From NCBI GenBank assembly GCA_038253885.1, contig JBBSGP010000027.1, positions 1 to 46,584 on the forward strand: a stretch of DNA of 46,584 nucleotides. The letters are read 5' to 3'. Source of the DNA: JALZAQ01 sp038253885. Lineage in GTDB: Bacteria > Gemmatimonadota > Gemmatimonadetes > Gemmatimonadales > Gemmatimonadaceae. A program made the translations under genes and the position numbers. The notes under the pieces are model-generated. The model ran no database searches and had not been told where the DNA came from. It was given only the letters and a program-made list of their open reading frames with translations. Of this stretch, positions 1 to 8,238 are shown piece after piece (position 1 is the first letter of the stretch; each line of letters begins with the position of its first letter).

Positions 1-132
1 ATGCCGGGGGACAACGTGCAGATGGAGATCGAGCTGATCACGCCGATCGCGATGGATGAGGGGCTGCGCTTCGCGATCCGCGAGGGCGGCCGCACGGTGG
101 GCGCCGGCGTCGTCACCAAGATCATCAAGTAG
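1..132 (+). CDS. tuf: Elongation factor Tu, C-terminal fragment
   Basis: This is the last 43 codons of EF-Tu, the GTPase that delivers aminoacyl-tRNA to the ribosome. The frame is open from the first base of the window and ends at TAG 130-132. The tail contains ELITPIAMDEGLRFAIREGG followed by RTVGAGVVTKIIK, the conserved end of the third beta-barrel domain. The ATG at position 1 is an internal methionine, not the start; the GTPase domain lies outside the window. Its place just before rpsJ matches the common str-S10 arrangement. Confidence 0.97.
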   Translation: MPGDNVQMEIELITPIAMDEGLRFAIREGGRTVGAGVVTKIIK

Positions 133-163
133 CACGCACCGAGCATCTCGCACCGGGGTTCCC

Positions 164-472
164 ATGACTGGAAGGATCCGCATCCGTCTCAAAGCGTTCG
201 ATCACGCGGTGATCGACCAGGCATCGGCGGACATCGTCCGCACGGCCGAAAAGACCGGCGCCCAGGTGTCGGGGCCGATTCCGCTGCCCACCAAGACGCA
301 GCGGTGGACGGTGCTCCGCTCGCCTCACGTGGACAAGAAGTCCCGCGAGCAGTTCGAGCTGAAGACACACAAGCGCGTCATCGATATCCTCGACAGCCGC
401 GCGCAGACAGTGGACGCCCTCACCAAGCTGGATCTTCCGGCCGGTGTGGATGTCGAGATCAAGGTCGAGTAG
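164..472 (+). CDS. rpsJ: 30S ribosomal protein S10 (uS10)
   Basis: S10 is a head protein of the small subunit and also the NusE partner of NusB in antitermination. The 102-residue product starts MTGRIRIRLKAFDH and contains the family stretch GPIPLPTKTQRWTVLRSPHV, with the usual length and a conserved C-terminus. The frame is open upstream to 56, but the ATG at 164 gives the canonical N-terminus, and the upstream part is only tuf read in another frame. It lies 31 nt after tuf and 2 nt before rplC, as first gene of the S10 cluster. Confidence 0.97.
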   Translation: MTGRIRIRLKAFDHAVIDQASADIVRTAEKTGAQVSGPIPLPTKTQRWTVLRSPHVDKKSREQFELKTHKRVIDILDSRAQTVDALTKLDLPAGVDVEIKVE

Positions 473-474
473 CG

Positions 475-1158
475 ATGATCGGCATCATTGGAAAGAAGCT
501 GGGCATGACCCAGATCTTCAACGACCAGGGACAGCAGATTCCCTGCACGGTGATCGAGGCCGAGCCGAACCCCGTGGTTCAGGTGACGGACAAGACGGTC
601 GCCGGCTTTGCGGCGGTGCAGCTCGGGCTCGGCCAACAGAAGACACGCCGCGAGTCGGGGCCCAAGGAGCGCACACCGCGAGGCCGTCGGGCGAACAAGG
701 CCGAGCTCGGGCACGCGAAGAAGGCCGGCCTCGACGCCGCGCCTCGCGTGCTCCGGAGCTTCCGCCTCGATGACGCGATGGGGAAGAACCCGGAGATCCC
801 GGCGTTTTCGGTTGGCGACGTCATCAAGGTGGACATCTTCACGGTCGGCGATCTGGTGAAGGTCACCGGCACCACCAAGGGGCGAGGCTTCCAGGGCGTC
901 GTGAAGCGGTGGAGCTTCGGCGGCGGGCCGAACACGCACGGCAACACGAAGCACCGTCGCCCCGGCTCGATCGGACCGGGCACTGACCCGTCGCGTGTCA
1001 TCAAGGGCAAGAAGATGCCCGGACATTACGGCGCCGAACGCCATACGCAGAGTCATCTGCGCGTCGAGAAGATCGACGCGGAGCGCAACCTTCTTTACGT
1101 CCGCGGTGCCGTGGCCGGTCCGACCAACGGGATCGTCATGGTCCGGAAGCAGGGCTGA
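475..1158 (+). CDS. rplC: 50S ribosomal protein L3 (uL3)
   Basis: L3 is an early assembly protein that binds 23S rRNA near the 3' end and reaches toward the peptidyl transferase centre. The 227-residue product begins MIGIIGKKLGMTQIF, the standard start. It contains the long central finger (TKGRGFQGVVKRWSFGGGP, HRRPGSIGPGTDPSRV). Start ATG 475 is 2 nt after the rpsJ stop; the frame is open further upstream, but nothing there resembles L3. Length is slightly above the usual 205-215 because of a basic insertion around residues 65-85. Confidence 0.97.
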   Translation: MIGIIGKKLGMTQIFNDQGQQIPCTVIEAEPNPVVQVTDKTVAGFAAVQLGLGQQKTRRESGPKERTPRGRRANKAELGHAKKAGLDAAPRVLRSFRLDDAMGKNPEIPAFSVGDVIKVDIFTVGDLVKVTGTTKGRGFQGVVKRWSFGGGPNTHGNTKHRRPGSIGPGTDPSRVIKGKKMPGHYGAERHTQSHLRVEKIDAERNLLYVRGAVAGPTNGIVMVRKQG

Positions 1159-1162
1159 GGCC

Positions 1163-2056
1163 ATGTCAGAGAACACGCAGATGGATGCCGCAGCGTTCAC
1201 CGGGAATGGCACATCACGCGACCGGGTGCCGCTGCCGTCGGATCTGTTCGACGGGACGGTCAACCTGGCGGTGATGCACCAGGCGGTGAAGGCCTACCTC
1301 GCCAACCAGCGGCAGGGCAACGCGTCCACGAAGATCCGCAAGTACGTCATCGGCGGAAACCAGAAGCCCTGGAAGCAGAAGGGAACCGGCCGGGCGCGCC
1401 AGGGCTCGATCCGCGCGCCGCAGTGGGTGGGTGGTGGCACCGTCTTCGGTCCGACCCCTCGGAGCTACGCGCAGTACGTGCCGCGTCAGGTCCGCGCCCT
1501 CGCTCGGAAGAGCGCGTTCAACGCTCGGGCCCGCGAAGGCTCGGTGATGGTCGTGGATCGCTTCGCGTTCGATGCGCCCAAGACGTCCCGCATGGCGGCT
1601 CTGCTGGGCCGGCTCGATCTCACCGAGCAGAAGGTCCTGATCCTCACCGCCGGTGTGAATCATCAGGTGTATCTGAGCGCCCGCAACCTGCCCGGCGTGC
1701 AGGTGCTGCCGTACCAGGACGTGTCGGCCTACCACATCCTCTGGTCCGACGTTGTCGTGATCGAGGCGACGGCGATCGGCGAGCCGCTCGACCCGGTCGC
1801 CGACAGCGAGGCACCGGTCGACACGCCGCGCCGCGCGGGAAGTGCGACCAAGAGCGCATCCCAGAAGCGCGCATCGGCGGCCAAGACCAGCACCGACAAG
1901 AAAGCCAAGGATGCGAAGAGCGCGCGCAAGGCGTCGGCCAAGTCGGCCCGCAAGGAGACTCGGAGTGCGGCCCCCCCCCCGAAGGCGAGCGCGAAGAAGC
2001 CAGCCGCCAAGAAGAGCGCCGCGCGAAAGACGTCTCCCAAGAAGAAGGGGAAGTGA
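1163..2056 (+). CDS. rplD: 50S ribosomal protein L4 (uL4) with a long basic C-terminal tail
   Basis: L4 lines the exit tunnel and, in some bacteria, represses its own S10 operon. The first ~207 residues of this 297-residue protein look like ordinary L4, with GTGRARQGSIRAPQWVGGG in the tunnel loop and a Rossmann-like core ending VVVIEATAIG. After that come about 90 residues made almost only of Lys, Ala, Ser, Thr, Arg and Pro, resembling histone H1-like tails and absent from typical L4. A run of ten C residues (1971-1980) sits inside the tail and encodes its proline stretch. Start ATG 1163 lies 4 nt after rplC. Whether the tail is folded out of the ribosome or binds RNA is not known. Confidence 0.95.
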   Translation: MSENTQMDAAAFTGNGTSRDRVPLPSDLFDGTVNLAVMHQAVKAYLANQRQGNASTKIRKYVIGGNQKPWKQKGTGRARQGSIRAPQWVGGGTVFGPTPRSYAQYVPRQVRALARKSAFNARAREGSVMVVDRFAFDAPKTSRMAALLGRLDLTEQKVLILTAGVNHQVYLSARNLPGVQVLPYQDVSAYHILWSDVVVIEATAIGEPLDPVADSEAPVDTPRRAGSATKSASQKRASAAKTSTDKKAKDAKSARKASAKSARKETRSAAPPPKASAKKPAAKKSAARKTSPKKKGK

Positions 2057-2059
2057 TCC

Positions 2060-2350
2060 ATGGCGCCGACCCTGCATCAGACAATCGTTCGGCCGATCGT
2101 CACCGAGAAGAGCTCGGAGGCGTACCAGGACCGGGGAGAGTACACCTTCCAGGTCCACCCCGACGCCTCCAAGCCTGACATCAGGCGCGCCATCGAGCAG
2201 CTCTTCGGCGTGCACGTCACCGGCGTGTGGACGTCGCAGCAGCGCGGCAAGGCCAAGCGGATGGGGAAGACGGCCGGCCGACGCGCGCACTGGAAAAAAG
2301 CGATAGTGAAGCTTCGCGACGGTGATTCGATCGAGATCTTCGAGGGTTAA
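2060..2350 (+). CDS. rplW: 50S ribosomal protein L23 (uL23)
   Basis: L23 sits at the exit of the peptide tunnel and is the docking site for trigger factor and SRP. The 96-residue product contains IVRPIVTEKSSEAY near the N-terminus and the family segment KPDIRRAIEQLFGVHVTGVW. The C-terminus keeps the KKAIVKLRDGDSIEIFEG end. Length is normal. It follows rplD by 3 nt and precedes rplB by 3 nt, consistent with translational coupling in the S10 operon. Confidence 0.96.
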   Translation: MAPTLHQTIVRPIVTEKSSEAYQDRGEYTFQVHPDASKPDIRRAIEQLFGVHVTGVWTSQQRGKAKRMGKTAGRRAHWKKAIVKLRDGDSIEIFEG

Positions 2351-2353
2351 CGC

Positions 2354-3184
2354 ATGGGCATTCGTCAATTCAAGCCGGTGACAAAGGGCACGCGCTTCCG
2401 CTCGGTGTCGGATTTCTCCGACATCACCCGGACCACGCCCGAGAAGTCGCTGACCGAGCCGCTCACCAAGTCGGGCGGTCGTGACAATCACGGCCACATC
2501 TCCATGCGGCGGCGCGGAGGCGGCCACAAGAGGAAGTACCGGATCATCGACTTCAAGCGCGACAACTTCGGCGTGCCGGCGACCGTTCGCGAGATCGAGT
2601 ACGACCCCAACCGGTCGGCGCGGATCGCGCTGGTCGAGTACGAGGGCGGCGAGAAGCGCTACGTCCTTCATCCCCGCGGACTGTCGGTCGGTGACACGAT
2701 CGTGTCCGGTCCGGGATCGGACATCCGCAACGGCAACGCGCTCCCGCTTCGTGAGATTCCGCTCGGCACCGCTGTCCACAACATCGAGCTCAAGATCGGC
2801 AAGGGCGGCCAGATCTGCCGCTCTGCCGGAACGTCGGCTCAGGTCGTGGCGAAGGAGGGTGAATACGTCACGCTCAAGCTGCGCTCGAGCGAGGTTCGAC
2901 TCATCCACGGAAATTGTCTGGCCACCATCGGCGAGGTCGGCAACTCCGAGCACGAGCTGCAGTCCTGGGGCAAGGCCGGAAAGACGCGCTGGCTTGGCCG
3001 CCGGCCGAAGGTGCGGGGTGAGGTCATGAATCCGGTGGATCATCCGCATGGCGGGCGCACCCGCGGCGGACGGAACGTCGTCAGCCCGTGGGGCAAGAAG
3101 GAAGGCGTGAAGACGCGCAACAAGAAGAAGCCGTCGCAGCGACTCATCGTGCGTGGCCGGAAGCGCGGCAAGGCCACGCAGTAA
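2354..3184 (+). CDS. rplB: 50S ribosomal protein L2 (uL2)
   Basis: L2 binds 23S rRNA next to the peptidyl transferase centre and is needed for subunit association. The 276-residue length is typical. Conserved stretches include NHGHISMRRRGGGHKRKYR, RNGNALPLREIPLGTAVHNI and the C-terminal NPVDHPHGGRTRGGR, which carries the functionally important histidine. The C-terminus is very basic, as usual. It starts at ATG 2354, 3 nt after rplW. Confidence 0.97.
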   Translation: MGIRQFKPVTKGTRFRSVSDFSDITRTTPEKSLTEPLTKSGGRDNHGHISMRRRGGGHKRKYRIIDFKRDNFGVPATVREIEYDPNRSARIALVEYEGGEKRYVLHPRGLSVGDTIVSGPGSDIRNGNALPLREIPLGTAVHNIELKIGKGGQICRSAGTSAQVVAKEGEYVTLKLRSSEVRLIHGNCLATIGEVGNSEHELQSWGKAGKTRWLGRRPKVRGEVMNPVDHPHGGRTRGGRNVVSPWGKKEGVKTRNKKKPSQRLIVRGRKRGKATQ

Positions 3185-3204
3185 CATCGACCTGGACCAG
3201 ACCA

Positions 3205-3543
3205 ATGGCGAGAAGCGTCAAGAAGGGCCCGTTTGTCCAGGAGGCACTCCTGAAGCGGGTGCGGGCGATGAACGAGCGCAGCGAGAAGCGCGTGGTCAAG
3301 ACCTGGTCGCGTGCGACCACGGTCACGCCGGAGTTCGTCGGCCACACGTTCGCGGTGCACAACGGCAACAAGTTCATTCCCGTGTACGTGACCGAGAACA
3401 TGGTGGGTCACAAGCTCGGCGAGTTCTCTCCGACGCGCCTGTTTCGCGGGCACAGCGGTAAGGCGGTGGACAAGAAGGCCTCGGCCTCGGCCGCACCGGC
3501 GCCCGCGCCCGCGCCCGCCGCCAGGGGAGGGGGAGCCAAGTGA
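3205..3543 (+). CDS. rpsS: 30S ribosomal protein S19 (uS19) with Ala/Pro tail
   Basis: S19 forms a complex with S13 in the head of the 30S subunit. The start MARSVKKGPFVQEALLKRV is canonical, as are TWSRATTVTPEFVGHTFAVH and GHKLGEFSPTRLFRGHSG. The 112-residue product is about 20 residues longer than most bacterial S19; the extra C-terminal part is rich in Ala, Pro and Gly. ATG 3205 was chosen over the longer open frame because it gives the family N-terminus. Its stop overlaps the GTG start of rplV. Confidence 0.96.
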   Translation: MARSVKKGPFVQEALLKRVRAMNERSEKRVVKTWSRATTVTPEFVGHTFAVHNGNKFIPVYVTENMVGHKLGEFSPTRLFRGHSGKAVDKKASASAAPAPAPAPAARGGGAK

Positions 3544-3905
3544 CAATCGCCGATGTGCGCGCCATCCAGCGCACGACCCGCCAGTCGCCGTACAAGATGC
3601 GGCTGGTGATCGACGAGATCCGGGGCAAGGACGTCAACGATGCCCTGGCCTACCTCATGTTCTCGAAGAAGCACGCCGCGAAACAGATCGAGAAGGTGCT
3701 CAAGTCGGCGGTTGCCAACGCCGAGTACAAGTCCCGGGAGTCGGGCGAGTCGCTGGATTCGGATCGCCTCTACATCAAGCACGCCGTCGTCAACGAGGGC
3801 CCGAAGCTCAAGCGCTTCATGCCCGCCGCGATGGGCCGTGCGACCCCGATCATCAAGCGGACGAGCCACGTCGAGATCGTGGTCGCCGAGAGGAAGGCGC
3901 GATAA
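3540..3905 (+). CDS. rplV: 50S ribosomal protein L22 (uL22)
   Basis: L22 spans the large subunit and its hairpin lines the exit tunnel; changes there affect macrolide sensitivity. The 121-residue product shows RTTRQSPYKMRLVIDEIRGK at the N-terminus and the loop region LKRFMPAAMGRATPIIKRTS near the C-terminus. It uses a GTG start that overlaps the rpsS stop (GTGA). Length is normal. It overlaps rpsC by one base (TAATG). Confidence 0.96.
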   Translation: MTIADVRAIQRTTRQSPYKMRLVIDEIRGKDVNDALAYLMFSKKHAAKQIEKVLKSAVANAEYKSRESGESLDSDRLYIKHAVVNEGPKLKRFMPAAMGRATPIIKRTSHVEIVVAERKAR

Positions 3906-4564
3906 TGGGACAGAAAACAAATCCGATCGGCTTCCGGCTCGGCATCAGCAGGGAGTGGCGCTCGCGCTGGTACGCGAACCGCGACTTCCCGGCACTGCTC
4001 AAGGAAGACGAGCTGATGCGGAAGTACCTCAAGGCCCGGCTGGGCCACGCCGCGATCGCCGACGTCCGCATCGAGCGGAAGCCGGGCAAGGTCGTGGTGA
4101 CGGTGCATACCGGACGCCCGGGCGTTGTCATCGGAAAGAAGGGCGCCGAGGTGGACAAGCTGCGTGACGAGCTCGCGCAGCTCACCGGCAAGGAAGTGGG
4201 GATCAACGTCGAGGAGATCAAGCGACCCGAGCTCGACTCGCAGCTCGTTGCCGATCAGATCGCCCACCAGCTCGCCCAGCGTATCAGCTTCCGGCGGGCC
4301 ATGAAGAGGGCTGTCCAGAGCGCGATGCGGATGGGAGCGCAGGGCATCAAGATCAAGTGCGGCGGACGTCTGGGCGGCGCCGAGATCGCGCGCGTCGAAG
4401 GATACCACGAAGGTCGTGTGCCTCTGCACACGCTCCGTGCCGACATCGACTACGCCACATCCACCGCCAAGACCACCTTCGGCACCATCGGTGTGAAGGT
4501 GTGGATCTTCAAGGGGGAGAAGGTGGAAGATCGTCGCGGCAAGACCTACTCGACCGGAATGTGA
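3905..4564 (+). CDS. rpsC: 30S ribosomal protein S3 (uS3)
   Basis: S3 lies at the mRNA entry site of the 30S subunit and contributes to the helicase activity of the ribosome. The 219-residue product starts MGQKTNPIGFRLGISREW. It contains a KH domain with the GxxG-type stretch RPGVVIGKKGAEVDKLRDEL (about residues 73-92) and a C-terminal domain with ARVEGYHEGRVPLHTLRADI. The start overlaps the rplV stop by one base. All parts of the family are present. Confidence 0.97.
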   Translation: MGQKTNPIGFRLGISREWRSRWYANRDFPALLKEDELMRKYLKARLGHAAIADVRIERKPGKVVVTVHTGRPGVVIGKKGAEVDKLRDELAQLTGKEVGINVEEIKRPELDSQLVADQIAHQLAQRISFRRAMKRAVQSAMRMGAQGIKIKCGGRLGGAEIARVEGYHEGRVPLHTLRADIDYATSTAKTTFGTIGVKVWIFKGEKVEDRRGKTYSTGM

Positions 4565-4577
4565 GGGGAGCCGACCG

Positions 4578-4995
<418 letters not shown>

Positions 4996-5006
<11 letters not shown>

Positions 5007-5208
5007 GCAGATGCGCGAGCTCTCGGAAGAGGAGATCCGGTCGCGGATCGCGGAGCTCGAGGAGGAGCGCTTCCGTCTCAAGTTTCGCAGCGCGACCGAG
5101 GTGCTGGACGATCCGCTCCGGTTCCGGGCGATTCGAAAGGACATCGCGCGGCTGAAAACCGTGCAGCGCGAGCGGCAGCGTGCCGCGAACACCACAGCGG
5201 CTCGCTAA
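4996..5208 (+). CDS. rpmC: 50S ribosomal protein L29 (uL29)
   Basis: L29 is a small two-helix protein next to L23 at the tunnel exit. The 70-residue product shows the expected MRELSEEEIRSRIAELEEER and a second helix with FRAIRKDIARLKTV. The start at ATG 4996 overlaps rplP; an internal Met five residues later (MRELS) is a possible alternative start. The C-terminus is slightly extended with Arg, Ala and Thr. Confidence 0.94.
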
Positions 5209-5223
5209 GGAGCGACAGCGCAC

Positions 5224-5514
5224 ATGGCAGAGACAATGAACCACGAGAACGCGACCCAGCAGAAGCGCCACGCCCGCAAGGAGCGCATCGGGCTGGTGGT
5301 CAGCGACAAGATGCAGAAGACGGTCGTGGTGGCAATCGAGCGTCGCTACGCTCACCCGCTCTACGGCAAGATGGTGACGCGCACGAAGCGCGTGAAGGCG
5401 CACAGCGAGAACAACTCCGCCAAGACCGGAGATCGCGTTCGCATCATGGAGACCCGGCCGCTGTCCAAGGACAAGCGGTGGCGCGTGGTCGAGATCGTCG
5501 AACGTGCGCGTTAA
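5224..5514 (+). CDS. rpsQ: 30S ribosomal protein S17 (uS17)
   Basis: S17 is a primary 16S rRNA-binding protein with an OB fold. The core begins around residue 19 with RKERIGLVVSDKMQKTVVV and continues with HPLYGKMVTRTKRVKAHSEN and GDRVRIMETRPLSKDKRWR. The first ~18 residues are an N-terminal extension rich in Asn, Gln and His relative to typical ~85-residue S17. An AAGGAG element (5208-5213) lies upstream of ATG 5224 and supports that start. Confidence 0.95.
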   Translation: MAETMNHENATQQKRHARKERIGLVVSDKMQKTVVVAIERRYAHPLYGKMVTRTKRVKAHSENNSAKTGDRVRIMETRPLSKDKRWRVVEIVERAR

Positions 5515-5526
5515 GGGAGAGAGCCG

Positions 5527-5895
5527 ATGATCCAGCAGGAATCGATGGTCAAGGTGGCGGACAATTCGGGGGCCAAGACGGCCCTGGTGATCCGTGTGCT
5601 GGGCGGCACCAGGCGCCGCTACGCGGGGCTCGGAGACACGGTGATCGTGGCCGTGAAGAATGCTCTCCCCAACGGGACCGTGAAGAAGTCCGATGTCGCG
5701 CGGGCGGTCGTCGTCCGCACGGCCAAGGAAACTCGTCGCAAGGACGGCAGCTACATCCGCTTCGACGAGAACGCCGTCGTGATCATCAACGAGGCCGGCG
5801 AGCCGAGGGCAACCCGCATATTCGGCCCGGTCGCCCGTGAGCTCCGCGAGAAGAAGTTCATGAAGATCGTCTCGCTCGCGCCGGAGGTTCTGTAG
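5527..5895 (+). CDS. rplN: 50S ribosomal protein L14 (uL14)
   Basis: L14 contributes to intersubunit bridges and is one of the most conserved ribosomal proteins. The 122-residue length is exact for bacteria. It starts MIQQESMVKVADNSGAKTAL and contains RKDGSYIRFDENAVVIIN and RIFGPVARELREKKFMKIVS. A GGGAGAG element (5515-5521) precedes the start. It is followed one base later by rplX. Confidence 0.97.
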   Translation: MIQQESMVKVADNSGAKTALVIRVLGGTRRRYAGLGDTVIVAVKNALPNGTVKKSDVARAVVVRTAKETRRKDGSYIRFDENAVVIINEAGEPRATRIFGPVARELREKKFMKIVSLAPEVL

Positions 5896-5896
5896 C

Positions 5897-6295
5897 ATGC
5901 GAGTGCTCAAGTACCGTGCGACCGAGACCACCAAGTATCGCAAGCGCCACCGGGGAAACGCCGAGCGCGTCAAGATGCGGATCACCAAGGGCGATGTCGT
6001 CCGGGTGATGCGCGGCGATGACAAGGGGAAGGAGGGGAAGGTGCTCCGCGTCTATCCGAAGCGGGGCCGCGTGACCGTGGAAGGGATCAACATCGCGAAG
6101 CGGCACCGGAAGGCTCGTCGCGCCGAGGAGCAGAGCGGCATCATCGACTTCCCGGCCCCGATCTCGGTGTCGAACGTCATGCTGCTCGATCCCAAGAGCG
6201 GTCTGCCGACGCGCGTTCGCGCGCGCATCGACGAGGATGGCACCAAGGAGCGGATCAGCGCCAAGAGCGGGGACGCTATTCCCCGCACCCGCTGA
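5897..6295 (+). CDS. rplX: 50S ribosomal protein L24 (uL24), N-terminally extended
   Basis: L24 is an assembly initiator of the 50S subunit. The KOW-type core MRITKGDVVRVMRGDDKGKE begins at residue 27, followed by GRVTVEGINIAKRHRK and DFPAPISVSNVMLLDP. The first 26 residues are an unusual basic extension. An internal ATG at 5975 would give a standard L24, but the ATG at 5897 has a good GGAGG (5883-5887) about 10 nt upstream, so the long form is preferred. Total length is 132 residues against about 105 in most bacteria. Confidence 0.94.
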   Translation: MRVLKYRATETTKYRKRHRGNAERVKMRITKGDVVRVMRGDDKGKEGKVLRVYPKRGRVTVEGINIAKRHRKARRAEEQSGIIDFPAPISVSNVMLLDPKSGLPTRVRARIDEDGTKERISAKSGDAIPRTR

Positions 6296-6309
6296 GCGAG
6301 GACGACACA

Positions 6310-6972
6310 ATGGCAACGAAGGAAAAGAAGAAGGGGAAGGGCGACGGCGGACAGCGCGGCGACGGCCCGAAGGCCGATCACGCCGGTCTCGGGATGGCCG
6401 CGCCGCCACCGCGGCTGAGGCTCTACTACGAGAAGACGGTGCGTGGCCGCCTGCAGAAGCAGTTCGGGCTGTCCAACATCCACCAGATCCCCAAGGTGGA
6501 GAAGGTGGTCGTGAACGTCGGTCTCGGCGAGGCGCTCAAGCAGCCCAAGCTGCTCGACAGCATCGTCACCGAGCTCGAGACGATCACGGGACAGAAAGCC
6601 GTCCGCACCAAGGCGAAGAAATCGATCTCGAACTTCGGGCTCCGACAGGGACAGGAGATCGGCGCCAGCGTCACCCTGCGTGGCGCCAAGATGTGGGAGT
6701 TCATCGATCGCTTCATCAACGTCGCCATTCCGCGAATCCGCGACTTCCGCGGCATCAACACCCGGTCGTTCGACGGACGGGGCAACTTCTCTCTCGGTCT
6801 CAAAGAGCAAGTGATCTTCCCCGAGATCAACTACGATCAGGTGGAGCAGGTCCACGGCATGGACATCACCTTCGTCACCACCACCTCACGGGACGACCAC
6901 GCCTTCGCGCTGCTGCGCGAGCTCGGCATGCCATTCCGCGGGGATGAGAAACCGATCCTGGTCCAGATGTGA
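6310..6972 (+). CDS. rplE: 50S ribosomal protein L5 (uL5), N-terminally extended
   Basis: L5 binds 5S rRNA and contacts the P-site tRNA. The core starts near residue 35 (RLRLYYEKTVRGRLQKQFGL) and includes IPKVEKVVVNVGLGEAL and the end GMPFRGDE. Residues 1-34 are a Lys/Gly-rich low-complexity extension. An internal ATG at 6394 would remove most of it, but a GAGG element lies about 9 nt upstream of ATG 6310 and none is obvious before 6394. Length is 220 residues against about 180 normally. Confidence 0.95.
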   Translation: MATKEKKKGKGDGGQRGDGPKADHAGLGMAAPPPRLRLYYEKTVRGRLQKQFGLSNIHQIPKVEKVVVNVGLGEALKQPKLLDSIVTELETITGQKAVRTKAKKSISNFGLRQGQEIGASVTLRGAKMWEFIDRFINVAIPRIRDFRGINTRSFDGRGNFSLGLKEQVIFPEINYDQVEQVHGMDITFVTTTSRDDHAFALLRELGMPFRGDEKPILVQM

Positions 6973-6973
6973 G

Positions 6974-6996
6974 ATTCCGGCATCACCCTCCGGAAT
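6974..6996 (+). terminator. Small hairpin between rplE and rpsN (attenuator or processing site candidate)
   Basis: A perfect 7-bp inverted repeat, ATTCCGG at 6974-6980 and CCGGAAT at 6990-6996, encloses a 9-nt loop and is followed by an A/T-rich stretch TAATTCTTCTTT. This is one of the few A/T-rich spots in the operon. It could be a weak terminator, attenuator or RNase site; transcription must pass it for the downstream genes unless they have their own promoter. Confidence 0.3.
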
Positions 6997-7025
6997 TAAT
7001 TCTTCTTTAGCAACGAGAGTCATCG

Positions 7026-7211
7026 ATGGCTCGGAAAGCCATGATCGAGAAGAGCAAGCGGAAGCCGAAGTTCCAGGTGCGGCAGCACAACCGCTGCCAG
7101 CGCTGCGGGCGGTCGCGCGCGTTTCTCCGGAAGTTCGGCGTCTGCCGGATCTGCTTCCGTGACCTGTCATTGAACGGCTTCATTCCCGGCGTCCGCAAAG
7201 CCAGCTGGTAG
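7026..7211 (+). CDS. rpsZ: 30S ribosomal protein S14, zinc-binding type Z (uS14)
   Basis: S14 completes the head of the 30S subunit. The 61-residue length and the two CxxC pairs (Cys24, Cys27, Cys40, Cys43) identify the short zinc-binding form rather than the longer Cys-free form that replaces it under zinc limitation in some bacteria. The C-terminal FIPGVRKASW is the family ending. It lies between rplE and rpsH as expected. Confidence 0.97.
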   Translation: MARKAMIEKSKRKPKFQVRQHNRCQRCGRSRAFLRKFGVCRICFRDLSLNGFIPGVRKASW

Positions 7212-7282
7212 CCGGTGCGAACCCCGGACCTTTTTCCTTTCCTACACGTCCTGACGGATACGATAGGAGCACGGACTCAATC

Positions 7283-7684
7283 ATGAGCATGACAGACCCG
7301 ATCGCCGACATGCTGACGCGCATCCGCAATGCCTGCGGATCGAAGCACAAGCGCGTGGACATGCCGGTGTCGAAGATGAAGATCGAGATTGCCAAGATCC
7401 TCCGGGACAACAACTACATCCGGGAGTTCAAGACCATCGAGGTGGAAGGTGAGCGACCCGTCCTGCGGCTGTACCTGCGCTATGCCCACGGGGAGCAGCC
7501 GGTGATCCGCGAGCTGAAGCGCATCTCGACACCCGGGCTCCGGAAGTATGTCGGGGTGTCGGAGATTCCTCGCGTACGCAACGGCCTCGGCATGGCGATC
7601 CTGAGCACCTCTCGCGGGCTCATGACCGACCAGGAAGCGCGGAAGGCACGCACCGGTGGCGAGCTCCTCGCCCTCGTCTGGTAA
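7283..7684 (+). CDS. rpsH: 30S ribosomal protein S8 (uS8)
   Basis: S8 binds the central domain of 16S rRNA and in E. coli represses the spc operon. The 133-residue product starts MSMTDPIADMLTRIRNA and ends with GLAILSTSRG-like segment GMAILSTSRGLMTDQEARKA followed by GGELLALVW. An AGGAG element (7266-7270) lies 12 nt upstream. The 71-nt gap from rpsZ is large for this operon and includes a T-rich stretch, but I see no convincing promoter in it. Confidence 0.97.
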   Translation: MSMTDPIADMLTRIRNACGSKHKRVDMPVSKMKIEIAKILRDNNYIREFKTIEVEGERPVLRLYLRYAHGEQPVIRELKRISTPGLRKYVGVSEIPRVRNGLGMAILSTSRGLMTDQEARKARTGGELLALVW

Positions 7685-7698
7685 GGAGCACACATATC

Positions 7699-8238
7699 AT
7701 GTCGCGTATCGGAAAGAGGCCCATCCCCCTGCCGAAGAATGTCACGGCGACGGTCGAGGGGCAGACGGTGAAAGTGAAAGGACCACGCGGGGAGCTCCAG
7801 CGCACGATCCATCCCGAGATCAAGCTCACGATGGAGAACGGCACGTTGACTGTGGCCCGCCCCTCCGAAGAGCAGAAGCACAAGGCGCTTCACGGCCTCA
7901 CCCGCTCTCTCGTGGCCAACATGGTCGAGGGAGTGGAGAAGGGATTCTCGAAGCAGCTCGAGATCGTCGGCGTCGGCTACAAGGCGGAGACACGCCCGTA
8001 CGGGCTGCAGCTCGCGCTTGGCTATTCGCACCCGATCGAGTATCGGGCGCCCAAAGGGATCAAGCTGACGGCCACCGCGCCGACCGCCGTGACGATCGAG
8101 GGCGCGGACAAGGAGATGGTCGGTCAGGTGGCGGCCGAGATCCGCAACCTGCGCCCGCCCGAGCCGTACAAGGGCAAGGGCATCAAGTACCAGGGCGAGC
8201 AGATCCGGCGCAAGGCCGGCAAGGCCGGGGGCAAGTAA
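7699..8238 (+). CDS. rplF: 50S ribosomal protein L6 (uL6)
   Basis: L6 supports the sarcin-ricin loop region used by translation factors. The 179-residue product begins MSRIGKRPIPLPKNV and contains VKVKGPRGEL, VEGVEKGFSKQLEIVGVGYK and the C-terminal RPPEPYKGKGIKYQGEQIRR. Length is typical. An AAGGAG element (7683-7688) is upstream, and the last base of its TAA is the first base of the rplR ATG. Confidence 0.97.
   Translation: MSRIGKRPIPLPKNVTATVEGQTVKVKGPRGELQRTIHPEIKLTMENGTLTVARPSEEQKHKALHGLTRSLVANMVEGVEKGFSKQLEIVGVGYKAETRPYGLQLALGYSHPIEYRAPKGIKLTATAPTAVTIEGADKEMVGQVAAEIRNLRPPEPYKGKGIKYQGEQIRRKAGKAGGK

Noticed and set aside
7212..7235. Possible terminator after rpsZ (CCGGT/ACCGG-type stem and a T run)
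   Set aside because: The stem is bulged and short, and the genes downstream belong to the same operon; a functional terminator here is unlikely.
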